Positions 15,390 to 22,968 of a stretch of DNA of 64,000 bases are shown here, in pieces. Position numbers and translations under genes: made by a program. The notes below the pieces were generated by a model. It saw nothing but the letters and a program-made list of their open reading frames with translations, was not told where the DNA came from and did not search any database. Source of the DNA: Bin87 sp964347975. GTDB lineage: Bacteria; Chloroflexota; Dehalococcoidia; Lucifugimonadales; UBA3495. The stretch covers positions 1 to 64,000 of the forward strand of contig CAYGAY010000006.1 in assembly GCA_964347975.1 (NCBI GenBank), in the 5' to 3' direction. Each line of letters opens with the position of its first letter. Positions within the stretch are counted from its first letter, which is position 1.

Positions 15390-16340
15390 ATGCCCACCCA
15401 GTCCACATACAAGGGGCTTCTTGGCACCATCGGGAACACGCCTTTGGTGGAGTTGGAGAACCTCAACCCCAACCCCGACGTGCGTATCTACGCCAAGTTG
15501 GAGGGGCAAAATCCCACCGGCAGCGTCAAGGACCGCATTGGCTTGAAAATGATCGAGCGGGCCGAGGCCGACGGCGAGATTTCGCCCAACCGAACCATCC
15601 TGGAGCCGACTTCGGGCAATACCGGGATCTCACTGGCGATGATCGGTCGGCTGAAGGGCTACAAGGTCAAGGTGGTGATGCCCGAAAATGTGTCGGTGGA
15701 ACGCACCCAGTTGCTGGAAGCCTACGGGGCTGAGATCGTCTATTCCGACGGCGCATTGGGGACCAACGGCAGCGTGGTGGTGGCCCAGGAGATGGTGGAA
15801 AAGAACCCCCACGACTACCTGATGCTGTACCAGTACGGCAACGAGGGAAATCCCGAAGCCCATTACGAGGGGACCGGCCAGGAGATCGTGGAAGCTCTGC
15901 CCGACGTTGACGTGTTCGTGGCCGGTTTGGGCACCGGAGGGACGCTGATGGGCAACGCCCGACGGCTCAAGGAACACCGCAGCGATATCAAGATCATTGC
16001 CGTTGCTCCGGAGCCTGATGATTTCATCTCCGGCCTGCGGCGGCTGGAAGACGGCTTCATCCCTCCCATCCTGGACATCAACCTGTTGGACAACCGCCTG
16101 CTGGTGAACAGCTTCGACTCCTTCCACATGACCAAGGAACTGATGGACAAGGAGGGCATCTTCGCCGGTATCTCTTCGGGTTCGGTGATCGCCGGCGCGT
16201 TGAAACAGGCTGAGCGCATGGAGGGAGGCAACATGGTTTGCCTCCTCGCCGATGGCGGCTGGAAGTACCTGAGCAGCCAGCTGTGGACGAAGGATTACGA
16301 GACGCTGGCGAAAGAGGCGCAGGGCAAAATCTGGTGGTGA
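15390..16340 (+). CDS. cysM: CysM-type cysteine synthase, probably O-phosphoserine-dependent
   Basis: A 316-residue fold-type II PLP enzyme. K47 in NPTGSVKDR holds PLP, TSGNTG at 74-79 binds the substrate carboxylate, and a glycine-rich GLGTGGTLMG phosphate loop follows. Stretches VMPENVSVERTQLLE, EGIFAGISSG and ADGGWKYLS match mycobacterial CysM, which joins O-phosphoserine with sulfur from thiocarboxylated CysO. The Arg that binds phosphoserine in that enzyme has a likely counterpart in SGLRRLEDGF near 212. MoeB upstream strengthens this reading. Classical CysK/CysM use of O-acetylserine and sulfide remains possible. Confidence 0.9.
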   Translation: MPTQSTYKGLLGTIGNTPLVELENLNPNPDVRIYAKLEGQNPTGSVKDRIGLKMIERAEADGEISPNRTILEPTSGNTGISLAMIGRLKGYKVKVVMPENVSVERTQLLEAYGAEIVYSDGALGTNGSVVVAQEMVEKNPHDYLMLYQYGNEGNPEAHYEGTGQEIVEALPDVDVFVAGLGTGGTLMGNARRLKEHRSDIKIIAVAPEPDDFISGLRRLEDGFIPPILDINLLDNRLLVNSFDSFHMTKELMDKEGIFAGISSGSVIAGALKQAERMEGGNMVCLLADGGWKYLSSQLWTKDYETLAKEAQGKIWW

Positions 16341-16377
16341 TTCTGTACAAATTCGAAACTGTGAGGTATTTCCAGCG

Positions 16378-16680
16378 ATGAATTTGAAGACTGGACAGCG
16401 TTACGTCGGCCCCGGCGGGGCTGAGATGATTGTCAGCAAGGCCAGCGGCGACGGCGATTTGACCGACGGCGACATCCTGCTGCAAGTTAAGGGCCCCAAC
16501 GTGGATTTCGGCGGGATGGCTCCGGCGGACGACGCGCCGGAGGTTACCATGGGCAAGCGGCTCACCTCCGCCGACGGCAGCGTTTCGGTGCTTATCACCA
16601 AAGCCGGCAAGTGCGACCTGCGGCTCAACGGGGAGCCGATGGAGTTGCAAGAGGCCAAGCAACTGCCATCGTCGGACTGA
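16378..16680 (+). CDS. Small conserved protein of unknown function
   Basis: A 100-residue beta-rich protein with LKTGQRYVGPGG at the start and MELQEAKQLPSSD at the very end. I recall small proteins with this start and the same PSSD end in actinobacteria, without known function. It lacks the C-terminal Gly-Gly of a sulfur carrier, so it is not the missing partner of MoeB. It is 37 bases after cysM and before a terminator-like hairpin, so probably the last gene of the cysteine operon. Confidence 0.65.
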   Translation: MNLKTGQRYVGPGGAEMIVSKASGDGDLTDGDILLQVKGPNVDFGGMAPADDAPEVTMGKRLTSADGSVSVLITKAGKCDLRLNGEPMELQEAKQLPSSD

Positions 16681-16710
16681 ACGGCGGGACATTGCTGCAA
16701 TGTGATTGCA

Positions 16711-16735
16711 GGGGGCGGGTTTGCAACCCGCCCCC
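16711..16735. terminator. Two-way terminator hairpin
   Basis: GGGGGCGGGTT and AACCCGCCCCC form an 11-bp stem with a three-base loop between two convergent genes. Similar hairpins occupy the convergent junctions at 51143 and 55609. Confidence 0.75.
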
Positions 16736-16741
16736 GCTTTC

Positions 16742-17812
16742 TTACAGGAAGTGCGGTATCACGTACTTCCCGAACATTTTGATGCTGTTCATAATTTTGC
16801 TGTGGGGTAGGTTGCCCATCTGCATGAAGCAGAGCATCTGGTCAACGCCGGCCTCGCGGTACTTTTCCAGCGTCTTGATAACCGTGTCGGGGCTGCCCAT
16901 GGCGAAAGCGCCGGAGGCGATGTGGTCATCGGCGGTTTTATCTACGCGCTCCTCCTGGACAGCGTTGACGGCGAAGCGGTAGCTGTCGGGCACGTTCCGG
17001 CCAGCCCAGGGAGCGTACAGTTCTTCGGCTTTGCCCACGAACCACTCGCCCTCGCGGGCGGCGGACTCGTAAGCCTCCTCGTCGGTTTCGGCGACGTGCA
17101 CCATGCATAAGGCGGCGATGTTGTCGTTGACCATCCTGCCGATGGGCTGGGCGTTCTTGACCGCCTCGCGATAAATCCCCACCCTTTCCACCAACTGCTC
17201 GTGGCCGCCCAGATTGAAACAGAGCACACCGACGCCCAACTCACCGGCCTCGCCGAAGGACGCCGGCTGGCTGCAGGCCATCCACATTGGCGGGTGCGGG
17301 TCCTGCACTGGCTTGGGGATGACCGAGCGGGGCGGGATGTTGTAGAACTCGCCGGCGTGGGAGAAGGGGTCTTCTGTCCACATCCGGGGAATCATGCCGA
17401 TGGCCTCGCGCCACTGGGACTTGGTGGTTTCCGGGTCAACCTCGAAGCCGTCCATCTCGATGAGGGTGGTGGAGCGGCCCGTGCCCAGGTCCATGCGGCC
17501 GTCGCTGACAATATCCAGCACGGCGGCGCGCTCGGCGACGCGGACGGGATGGTTGTAAGCGCCGGGCAGCAGGGCGACGGCGTGGCCGATGCGGATGCGC
17601 TTGGTGCGCTGGGAAATGGCGCCATACAGCACTTCGGGGGCGGAGCAGTGGGAAAACTCCCGGAGGAAGTGGTGCTCTACCGTCCAGAAGTAGTCAAAGC
17701 CAACGTCGTCGGCCAGCTCCACCTGGGCCATCACCTGCTTGTACCGGTCGGCTTCGATGCCGGGGTAATGGGGTTCGGGAACCTGGATTTCGTACATCAA
17801 TCCGAATTTCAT
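16742..17812 (-). CDS. LLM-class flavin-dependent monooxygenase (bacterial luciferase-like)
   Basis: A 356-residue TIM-barrel oxidoreductase from ATG 17812; the longer frame upstream has no support. FDYFWTVEHHFLREF, then PVRVAERAAVLDIVSDGRMDLGTG and DPHPPMWMA are hallmarks of the LLM family that binds FMN or F420. EHHF is typical of the luciferase alpha-like subgroup. A paralogue with the same start (MKFGL-YE-Q) lies at 56321, and a more distant one at 54522. Expansion of such enzymes is known for SAR202 Chloroflexota, where oxidation of stubborn organic compounds is proposed. Substrate unknown. Confidence 0.9.
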   Translation of the reverse strand: MKFGLMYEIQVPEPHYPGIEADRYKQVMAQVELADDVGFDYFWTVEHHFLREFSHCSAPEVLYGAISQRTKRIRIGHAVALLPGAYNHPVRVAERAAVLDIVSDGRMDLGTGRSTTLIEMDGFEVDPETTKSQWREAIGMIPRMWTEDPFSHAGEFYNIPPRSVIPKPVQDPHPPMWMACSQPASFGEAGELGVGVLCFNLGGHEQLVERVGIYREAVKNAQPIGRMVNDNIAALCMVHVAETDEEAYESAAREGEWFVGKAEELYAPWAGRNVPDSYRFAVNAVQEERVDKTADDHIASGAFAMGSPDTVIKTLEKYREAGVDQMLCFMQMGNLPHSKIMNSIKMFGKYVIPHFL

Positions 17813-17846
17813 TGCGTTGCTCCTTGCGGCGATGCGGGATTGTCTG

Positions 17847-18200
17847 CTAGTTGGTTGTGCCGGTAATTTTGTTGCCGCCGGCCCAATCGGGAATGTCGTC
17901 AAGGGTAAGGCGAGGAGTGATTTGGGCGGCGATGGCAGCGCCATGCTTGCGTTCTGCGATGTGCAGGTCATAGGCGTTCTGCATATCCATCCAGAACCGC
18001 GGGGTAACGCCGAAGTAACGCCCTAACCGCAGGGCCAGTTCAGGCGTTACCTCGCTGCGCTGCGCCAGAAGTTCCGCAGTAGCGCCGGCGGGCAAAGCCA
18101 GCGCAGCATCGAATTTGGTCGGGGGCAGGCCGAGTTCTTTGAGTTCCGTGGTCAGGATTGCGCCCGGATGCTCAGGAGCCGCATCGTCTTTGACAGTCAT
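17847..18200 (-). CDS. higA: HigA-family antitoxin (copy at the 3' end of the module)
   Basis: A 117-residue XRE/HigA protein. HPGAILTTELKELGLPPTKF, then LALRLGRYFGVTPRFWMDMQNAYDL is the VapI/HigA signature. The start at ATG 18200 is 10 bases after the higB stop. It would neutralise HigB and repress the operon. The gene upstream of higB is a second HigA, so one toxin is flanked by two antitoxins. The two HigA proteins share the same layout but clearly differ in sequence. Confidence 0.85.
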   Translation of the reverse strand: MTVKDDAAPEHPGAILTTELKELGLPPTKFDAALALPAGATAELLAQRSEVTPELALRLGRYFGVTPRFWMDMQNAYDLHIAERKHGAAIAAQITPRLTLDDIPDWAGGNKITGTTN

Positions 18201-18210
18201 ATCGCCTCCG

Positions 18211-18489
18211 TTAGCGGTAGTCCACGATTTCCACGTCGCGCGGGCCATCGTCCGTCCAGCGAAAGCAGATGCGCCACTGGCGGTTGATTCTAATGCTGTG
18301 CTGGCCGCACCGGTCGCCGGATAATGCTTCCAGGCGGTTGCCGCGCCGCGCGCCCAGTTCCGGCAGCGATCTGGCGTCGTCTAGATAGTTCAGCCGGTTG
18401 ATTGCTTGCTGCGCGAAACTTTGAAAGGCTGGCACAGGCTCCCCATGAAATAACCGTTGGGTATTCCGATCGCGAAAGTTTTGAATCAC
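18211..18489 (-). CDS. higB: HigB/RelE-family toxin
   Basis: A 92-residue RelE-fold protein with the HigB pattern: IQNFRDRNTQRLF at the start, LEALSGDRCGQHSIRINRQWRICFRW in the core and VEIVDYR at the end. HigB toxins cut mRNA on the ribosome. Its start overlaps the stop of the upstream HigA gene by four bases and the second HigA gene follows after 10. It looks intact. Confidence 0.9.
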   Translation of the reverse strand: MIQNFRDRNTQRLFHGEPVPAFQSFAQQAINRLNYLDDARSLPELGARRGNRLEALSGDRCGQHSIRINRQWRICFRWTDDGPRDVEIVDYR

Positions 18490-18860
18490 CGGTCAGAGCC
18501 CGCGGTATCGTCATCGTCAAACTTCCGATATGGGTTCTCGCTGACGCCGGGAAGGGGGGCAACCTGAGCGACAATGGCAATGCCGTGCTTGCGCTCGGCA
18601 ATTTTCAGGTCGTAGCTGGCCTGCAAGCCCAGCCAGAGTTCTGCGGAGGTACACATATAGCAGGACAGCCGCAAGGCCAGTTCCGGGTTTATGCTGAGGC
18701 GTTCCGCCACCAGCGACGCGGTAGTGCCGACCGGTACGGCCAGGGCAGCGTCGAACTCGGCGGTGGACATCTCCCACTCTTCCAAGTCCTCGGCAATATA
18801 CTCGCCGGGGTGGATGGGGGGCATACCATTTTTGAATGGCGGATTTTTCTCGATAATCAC
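18486..18860 (-). CDS. higA: HigA-family antitoxin (copy at the 5' end of the module)
   Basis: A 124-residue XRE/HigA protein with PIHPGEYIAEDLEEWEMSTAEF and NPELALRLSCYMCTSAELWLGLQASYDL. The acidic C-terminus (FDDDDTAGSDR) extends into the higB overlap. Antitoxin-first order is unusual for higBA, where the toxin normally comes first. One copy may serve as autorepressor or both may bind HigB. Confidence 0.85.
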   Translation of the reverse strand: MIIEKNPPFKNGMPPIHPGEYIAEDLEEWEMSTAEFDAALAVPVGTTASLVAERLSINPELALRLSCYMCTSAELWLGLQASYDLKIAERKHGIAIVAQVAPLPGVSENPYRKFDDDDTAGSDR

Positions 18861-18906
18861 GCTTCGGCTCCGTATCTTGTGGTGGCTATGGCCGCGGCAA
18901 CGATGG

Positions 18907-19837
18907 TTACTGCCGGCGGGGGGATGCCGGCGGCCTCACCCCGCCGTAAGGCATCCCCCGCTCTTGAACTGTGCCTTCAACCGACGTGTGTGGTTCGTAG
19001 TCCAGCTCCTCAACCAGTTTCCTGAAATCTACAACCCATCGGTTTATTTCCCGGCGGCCGGCAGGGTAGGAGTTTAGTTGCTGCAGTTCAGCCTCCAAAT
19101 CGGCCGCCTCCCGGCTCCAAATCGGCCGCCTCCCGGCGTGTTACAACCGTGGTGAACCACTGCAATTTGGGTTCGCTCCCCGCGGTGCTTTGGCTCATAT
19201 TGTTGCGGTGCTCGTGCGATCGCTCGAGTAATTCACGGGTTTGGCCGATGTAGTACTCCCCGTTGTTCAGCAGCAGGATGTACACGAAAAATCGGTCGGC
19301 GTCCTTGTCCGCTGCGAACTCGCGGTTGTCGCGCTGCGCGGCGTTGGAGCGCGGAGGCGGTTGCCGGTTTTCTTGCCTGGAGCTGGCCCCGGCGCGTTCG
19401 CGTATCACGCGGAGAAAATCAGGGCCGAACTGTTCTATCTTGGCCGGCCCTACCCCTCTGATTGCCAGCATCTCCTCCGGGGTCGTCGGGCGAATCGTCG
19501 CCATCTCCTCCAGCGTATCGTTGCTGAACACCATAAAGTCTTGAACTTGGCTTACCCGCGCCAGTGTGCGGCGCAGGTCGCGCAGTTCCTCAAGTAGTGC
19601 TCCGTCGGGGTAATCGCCGCCACGCCCGGCATTGGAGCGCGCGGATGACCAAGCGCTAGCCGTTTGCCGATAGCAGTTGCGGCAGACGTCGTAATCGGCA
19701 TCCTTGTACTTCCCGCACGCCGGGCACTGGTTAATCAACCCCTGCTGGTATCCGGGGTAATGCTTGGGACACAGGAAATAGTCCCTGCGGATTGTCGCGT
19801 CGCAGTCCCAGAACTGGCACGGGCTTCGGGTGGTCAT
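18907..19837 (-). pseudogene. Zinc-ribbon / HRDC / GIY-YIG protein broken by a 22-bp duplication
   Basis: From ATG 19837 (GGAG upstream) residues 1-57 carry paired cysteines (CQFWDC, CPKH, CPACG, CRNC) of a zinc ribbon, about 75-145 resemble an HRDC nucleic-acid-binding domain (GVGPAKIEQFGPDFLRVI), and from about 180 a GIY-YIG nuclease domain begins (FFVYILLLNNGEYYIGQT). The frame stops at 19088. A tandem 22-bp duplication at 19093-19136 causes the shift: deleting one copy joins REAADLE to AELQQLNSYPAGRREI and continues to 18907, giving about 300 residues. The cut falls at the end of the nuclease domain, so activity may persist in part. Confidence 0.8.
19093..19136. repeat. 22-bp tandem duplication causing a frameshift
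   Basis: The unit CTCCAAATCGGCCGCCTCCC-GG occurs twice in a row (19093-19114 and 19115-19136). Twenty-two is not a multiple of three, so it breaks the GIY-YIG gene. Confidence 0.9.
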
Positions 19838-19912
19838 TCAGGTTCTCCGTTTGGCGGGTGTGTACAATCCGACACACACACCCGGTATCTGCGATACTGC
19901 GCTTGCTGCCGG

Positions 19913-21019
19913 CTATGGCACCAGCATAGCGCGGGTGATCTCCGTCTGCCGCTGGCTCCATTCGGCGGCGGCGAAGGCTTCGTTGACTTCGGCTAGGGGG
20001 AAGGTGTGGGACACCAGCCGGTTGAAGGGCAGCCGGTCCTGGTTGCGCACGAGGAAGTCCAGCAGCTCGGGCAGCAGCGCCGGGCGGTACATCAGGCTGC
20101 CGACGATGTTCTTGCCCTGGAGCAGTTTGGACGGGTCAATGGACACTTCCTGCCCGCGCACGATGTCGCCGATTTCAACGAAAGTGCCGCCGTTGGAGAG
20201 CATATCGATGCCTTCCCGCAACAGGTCGGCGCGGCCTACCAGCTCCATCACCACGTCGGCGCCGCGGCCCCGGGTCAGCTCCCGCACCCGGCGGACGCGG
20301 GTTTCGGGGGTGTTGAACTCCTCAATGTTGATGGTGTGGTCGGCGCCGAACTCCTCGGCCAGCTCCAGGCGGTTCTCCAGCCGGTCCAGGACGATGACCC
20401 GGTCGGCGCCCCGCTCCTTGGCCATGGCCGTGGCGTGGAGGCCCAGGCCGCCGGCGCCGATGATGACGACGGATTGGCCGTGGCTCATGTTGGCCCGCTC
20501 CAAGCCAGTGGTTACGGTGCCCATGGCGCAGTTGACTGGGCCAAGAAGGTTGTCGGGCAGTTCGTCGGGTACGCGGAAGAAAGGATGTCGCGGCGGCAGG
20601 TACAGGAAATCGCCGTAGGTGCCGGTGAAATAGGGCCAGTTGCCGGCGGCCGGGTATTGGCGGTTGGCGCACCAGTTGGTGGCCCCGCGCAGGCACATAT
20701 GGCAGTGGTAGCAGGGGAACACGGCGGCATAGACCACCCGGTCGCCTTCTCCCACGTCGTTGCCGTAGTAGTCGGTCGTGATACCGTCGCCCAGATACTC
20801 GATGACGCCAGTGCCTTCGTGTCCCATGACGCGGCCGGTTTCGGGCAGCGGGTTATGCTCCTGGGTCTGGTCGCCGCGCCAGGTGTGCAGGTCGGAGCCG
20901 CAGATGCCGGCCTGGGTCATGCGGAGCAGCACGGCCCCCGGTTCCGGCTCCGGCACGTCGTATTCCTGAATCTCAAAGGGCTGGCCGTATTCTTTAACGA
21001 CAACGATGCGTCCTTTCAT
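19913..21019 (-). CDS. Zinc-dependent medium-chain alcohol dehydrogenase
   Basis: A 368-residue MDR enzyme. Catalytic zinc ligands C40 (GICGSDLH) and H67-E68 (GHEGTG), structural zinc cysteines 103, 106, 109 and 117, and a Rossmann motif VVIIGAGGLGLHA for NAD(P) are all visible. It resembles the sorbitol/threonine dehydrogenase branch. Substrate is unknown. It is transcribed away from rpiB across a perfect 12-bp inverted repeat, which suggests joint control. A hairpin at 19856-19883 (GGGTGTGT / ACACACCC) follows its stop. Confidence 0.9.
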   Translation of the reverse strand: MKGRIVVVKEYGQPFEIQEYDVPEPEPGAVLLRMTQAGICGSDLHTWRGDQTQEHNPLPETGRVMGHEGTGVIEYLGDGITTDYYGNDVGEGDRVVYAAVFPCYHCHMCLRGATNWCANRQYPAAGNWPYFTGTYGDFLYLPPRHPFFRVPDELPDNLLGPVNCAMGTVTTGLERANMSHGQSVVIIGAGGLGLHATAMAKERGADRVIVLDRLENRLELAEEFGADHTINIEEFNTPETRVRRVRELTRGRGADVVMELVGRADLLREGIDMLSNGGTFVEIGDIVRGQEVSIDPSKLLQGKNIVGSLMYRPALLPELLDFLVRNQDRLPFNRLVSHTFPLAEVNEAFAAAEWSQRQTEITRAMLVP

Positions 21020-21059
21020 GGTATTTCCCTCCGGTTTGGCGGCATTGCCGATTGGCGGT

Positions 21060-21094
21060 ATCCTAGCACAAACCCGATACGGTTGTGCTAGGAT
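21060..21094. promoter_or_regulatory. Perfect inverted repeat in a divergent promoter region
   Basis: ATCCTAGCACAA and TTGTGCTAGGAT form exact 12-base arms around an 11-base spacer, centred between the alcohol dehydrogenase (minus) and rpiB (plus) genes. Each arm carries TAGGAT reading outward, a plausible -10 box. This could be an operator that controls both genes. Confidence 0.6.
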
Positions 21095-21129
21095 GGCGGC
21101 GTATCAGGCATCATCGGAGCGGGATAGTT

Positions 21130-21558
21130 ATGAAGATTGCGATTGGTTCCGACCACGCCGGGTTTGAATACAAGGGCAAATTGCTGGCGCTGCTGGCGTA
21201 CCTGGGCCACGAGGCCATTGACTACGGAGCCTATTCCGAGGAGTCCACTGACTATCCGCAGTGGATCCGTCCGGTAGCCGAAGCGGTGGCTCGGGGCGAG
21301 GTTGACCGGGGCATCGTGTTGGGCGGCTCCGGCAACGGAGAGGCGATAGTGGCCAATCGCGTGCCGGGTGTGCGCTGCACCCTGTGCTGGAACGCCGAAT
21401 CCGCCCGCTACGGCCGGCAGCACAACGACTGCAACGTGCTGTCCATGGGGCAGCGGCTGGTGTCGTGGGAGACGGCGCGGGAGATTGTGGACGTGTGGCT
21501 GACCACAGAGTTTGATGGCGGCCGGCACCTGCGGCGGATTAATCAGATAGACGGATGA
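21130..21558 (+). CDS. rpiB: Ribose-5-phosphate isomerase B
   Basis: A 142-residue RpiB/LacAB protein starting at ATG 21130. IGSDHAGFEYK (5-15) binds phosphate. GGSGNGE at 65-71 replaces the Cys-containing motif of E. coli RpiB; the same change is found in the mycobacterial enzyme, where a glutamate acts as the base. It interconverts ribose 5-phosphate and ribulose 5-phosphate in the pentose phosphate pathway. The start at 21130 gives the standard N-terminus. Confidence 0.9.
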   Translation: MKIAIGSDHAGFEYKGKLLALLAYLGHEAIDYGAYSEESTDYPQWIRPVAEAVARGEVDRGIVLGGSGNGEAIVANRVPGVRCTLCWNAESARYGRQHNDCNVLSMGQRLVSWETAREIVDVWLTTEFDGGRHLRRINQIDG

Positions 21559-21614
21559 CCGGCCACTCCGGCAGCTGAAACAGGCGTATTATACTTTACG
21601 GCAGGGTAGCAATT

Positions 21615-22250
21615 ATGACGGCCAACGGCGCCAACAACGAAACGAACCAACGGCTGGGCCGACTTGAGGCCGGGCAAGAGGAACTGCGGACCGGGCAGGA
21701 GGAACTGCGGACCGGGCAGGAGGAACTGCGGGCTGGACACGAGGAACTGCGGGCCGGACAAAAAGAGCTCAGGGAAACGGTAGCCAGGATTGAGCGCAAC
21801 ATCCAAACCATTCGGGACGATCTTGGCCCGTTGAAAGCCTCTCACGCCCGCGACAGCGCCTTGAAGGTAAGTTACCGTATCTGCGAAGACCTGGGACTTG
21901 ATGAAACCAGGGTTCTCGACCAGCAGGCTCTCCGCGCGATGGTCCGTCAGGCTGACACTTCCGACATTCCGCGTAACCGAAGGTACAGCTTTATTGAGGC
22001 GGACGCTATTGTCGAGGCTACCGATAGCGCCGGCGAAACCCATTATGTCGCAATTGAGGCTTCCTTCACCGCCGACGAAAGGGATACTGACCGGGCGGTT
22101 CGAAATGCCGGTTACTTAACCCGGTTTACAGGCAAACCCGGCCATGCCGTCATTGCGGCGAACCGTATTGACGACCGCATTGGCGCCCTCATCGCTTCCG
22201 GCGAGGTGCACTGGTGCCGTTTGAGCGAGAGGGACCTGGAAATTGACTGA
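21615..22250 (+). CDS. Coiled-coil protein with C-terminal restriction-fold-like domain
   Basis: A 211-residue protein. Residues 15-60 are five near-identical seven-residue repeats (GQEELRT/A) encoded by a 21-bp tandem repeat, forming a coiled coil. The C-terminal half (EADAIVEATDSAG, then YVAIEASFTADERDTDRAVRNAGYL) resembles predicted PD-(D/E)XK-like domains that follow coiled coils in cyanobacteria and Chloroflexota, although the expected E-x-K reads EAS. A related, frameshifted gene lies at 55632-56239. Function unknown; it is convergent with the nitrile hydratase operon. Confidence 0.6.
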   Translation: MTANGANNETNQRLGRLEAGQEELRTGQEELRTGQEELRAGHEELRAGQKELRETVARIERNIQTIRDDLGPLKASHARDSALKVSYRICEDLGLDETRVLDQQALRAMVRQADTSDIPRNRRYSFIEADAIVEATDSAGETHYVAIEASFTADERDTDRAVRNAGYLTRFTGKPGHAVIAANRIDDRIGALIASGEVHWCRLSERDLEID

Positions 22251-22269
22251 CGAACCGGGCGTCTGGCGG

Positions 22270-22884
22270 TCACGGCGTCAGCGCGCCGGTCACGCCAATC
22301 ATGCTGTCCCGCGTGACCAGCGCAGCCAGTTCATCCTCACTCATCCCTTCGGTGCCTGCGGGACGACGGGGCAGAACCAGATAGCGCATATCGGCAGTGC
22401 TGTCCAGCACGCGCACCTCGGCGTTGGTTGGCGGGGCCGCGCCGAACTCGGCCATCACGCCCCGGGGGTCGCGGACGGCGCGGGCGCGGTAGGCCAGGCT
22501 CTTATACCAGTCGGGCGGGCGTCCCAAGAGCATCCGAGGGTAGCAGGAGCACAGAGTGCATACCACCAAGTGATGCACTCCCTCGGTGTTCTCCACCACG
22601 GACAGATGGGGCGTTTCCTCGGGAATATTGATGCCCATTTCAGTTAGGGCGGAGCGGGAATCGGCCAGCAGACGCGCCTTGAAGTCTTCATCCGTCCAAG
22701 CCCGTGCTACCACCCGCGCGCCGTCGGCCGGCGTTCGCCGATCCATCCGGTTCACCTGCTCTTGTACCTGGTCGGCGGTGAGCAGGCCCTTCTCGGTCAA
22801 CAGCGCCTCAATTGCGACCGAACGGAGCGCGACTTCGCTCAGGGGTTCGTCGTGGATGTGGTCAACAACGTGGGTAGCGGTCAT
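22270..22884 (-). CDS. Nitrile hydratase alpha subunit-like protein, cobalt type
   Basis: A 204-residue protein of the nitrile hydratase alpha / thiocyanate hydrolase gamma family. The metal site VCTLCSC has C109, C112, S113 and C114; Thr after the first Cys is the mark of cobalt enzymes (Ser marks iron). The cysteines are normally oxidised after translation. Residues 25-60 (ALLTEKGLLTADQV, then ARVVARAWTDEDFKARLL) and LVLPRRPAGTEG also match. It hydrates nitriles to amides, or thiocyanate to carbonyl sulfide, with a beta partner. It is the last gene of a six-gene operon; the beta partner is upstream as two separate genes. Confidence 0.9.
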   Translation of the reverse strand: MTATHVVDHIHDEPLSEVALRSVAIEALLTEKGLLTADQVQEQVNRMDRRTPADGARVVARAWTDEDFKARLLADSRSALTEMGINIPEETPHLSVVENTEGVHHLVVCTLCSCYPRMLLGRPPDWYKSLAYRARAVRDPRGVMAEFGAAPPTNAEVRVLDSTADMRYLVLPRRPAGTEGMSEDELAALVTRDSMIGVTGALTP

Positions 22885-22968
22885 TCTTCTCTCCCCGATA
22901 TTCTATTGGAACGGATGCGGATCAGAACCGATTATGCCGGCGAGCAAACGCCTTTGGAGGTAAAGCCT

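Noticed and set aside
16378..16680. Sulfur-carrier (CysO/ThiS) gene
   Set aside because: The protein lacks a C-terminal Gly-Gly and a ubiquitin-like pattern.
21660..21770. Regular 21-bp repeats, considered as a CRISPR array
   Set aside because: The units are contiguous, without spacers, and encode a heptad coiled coil.
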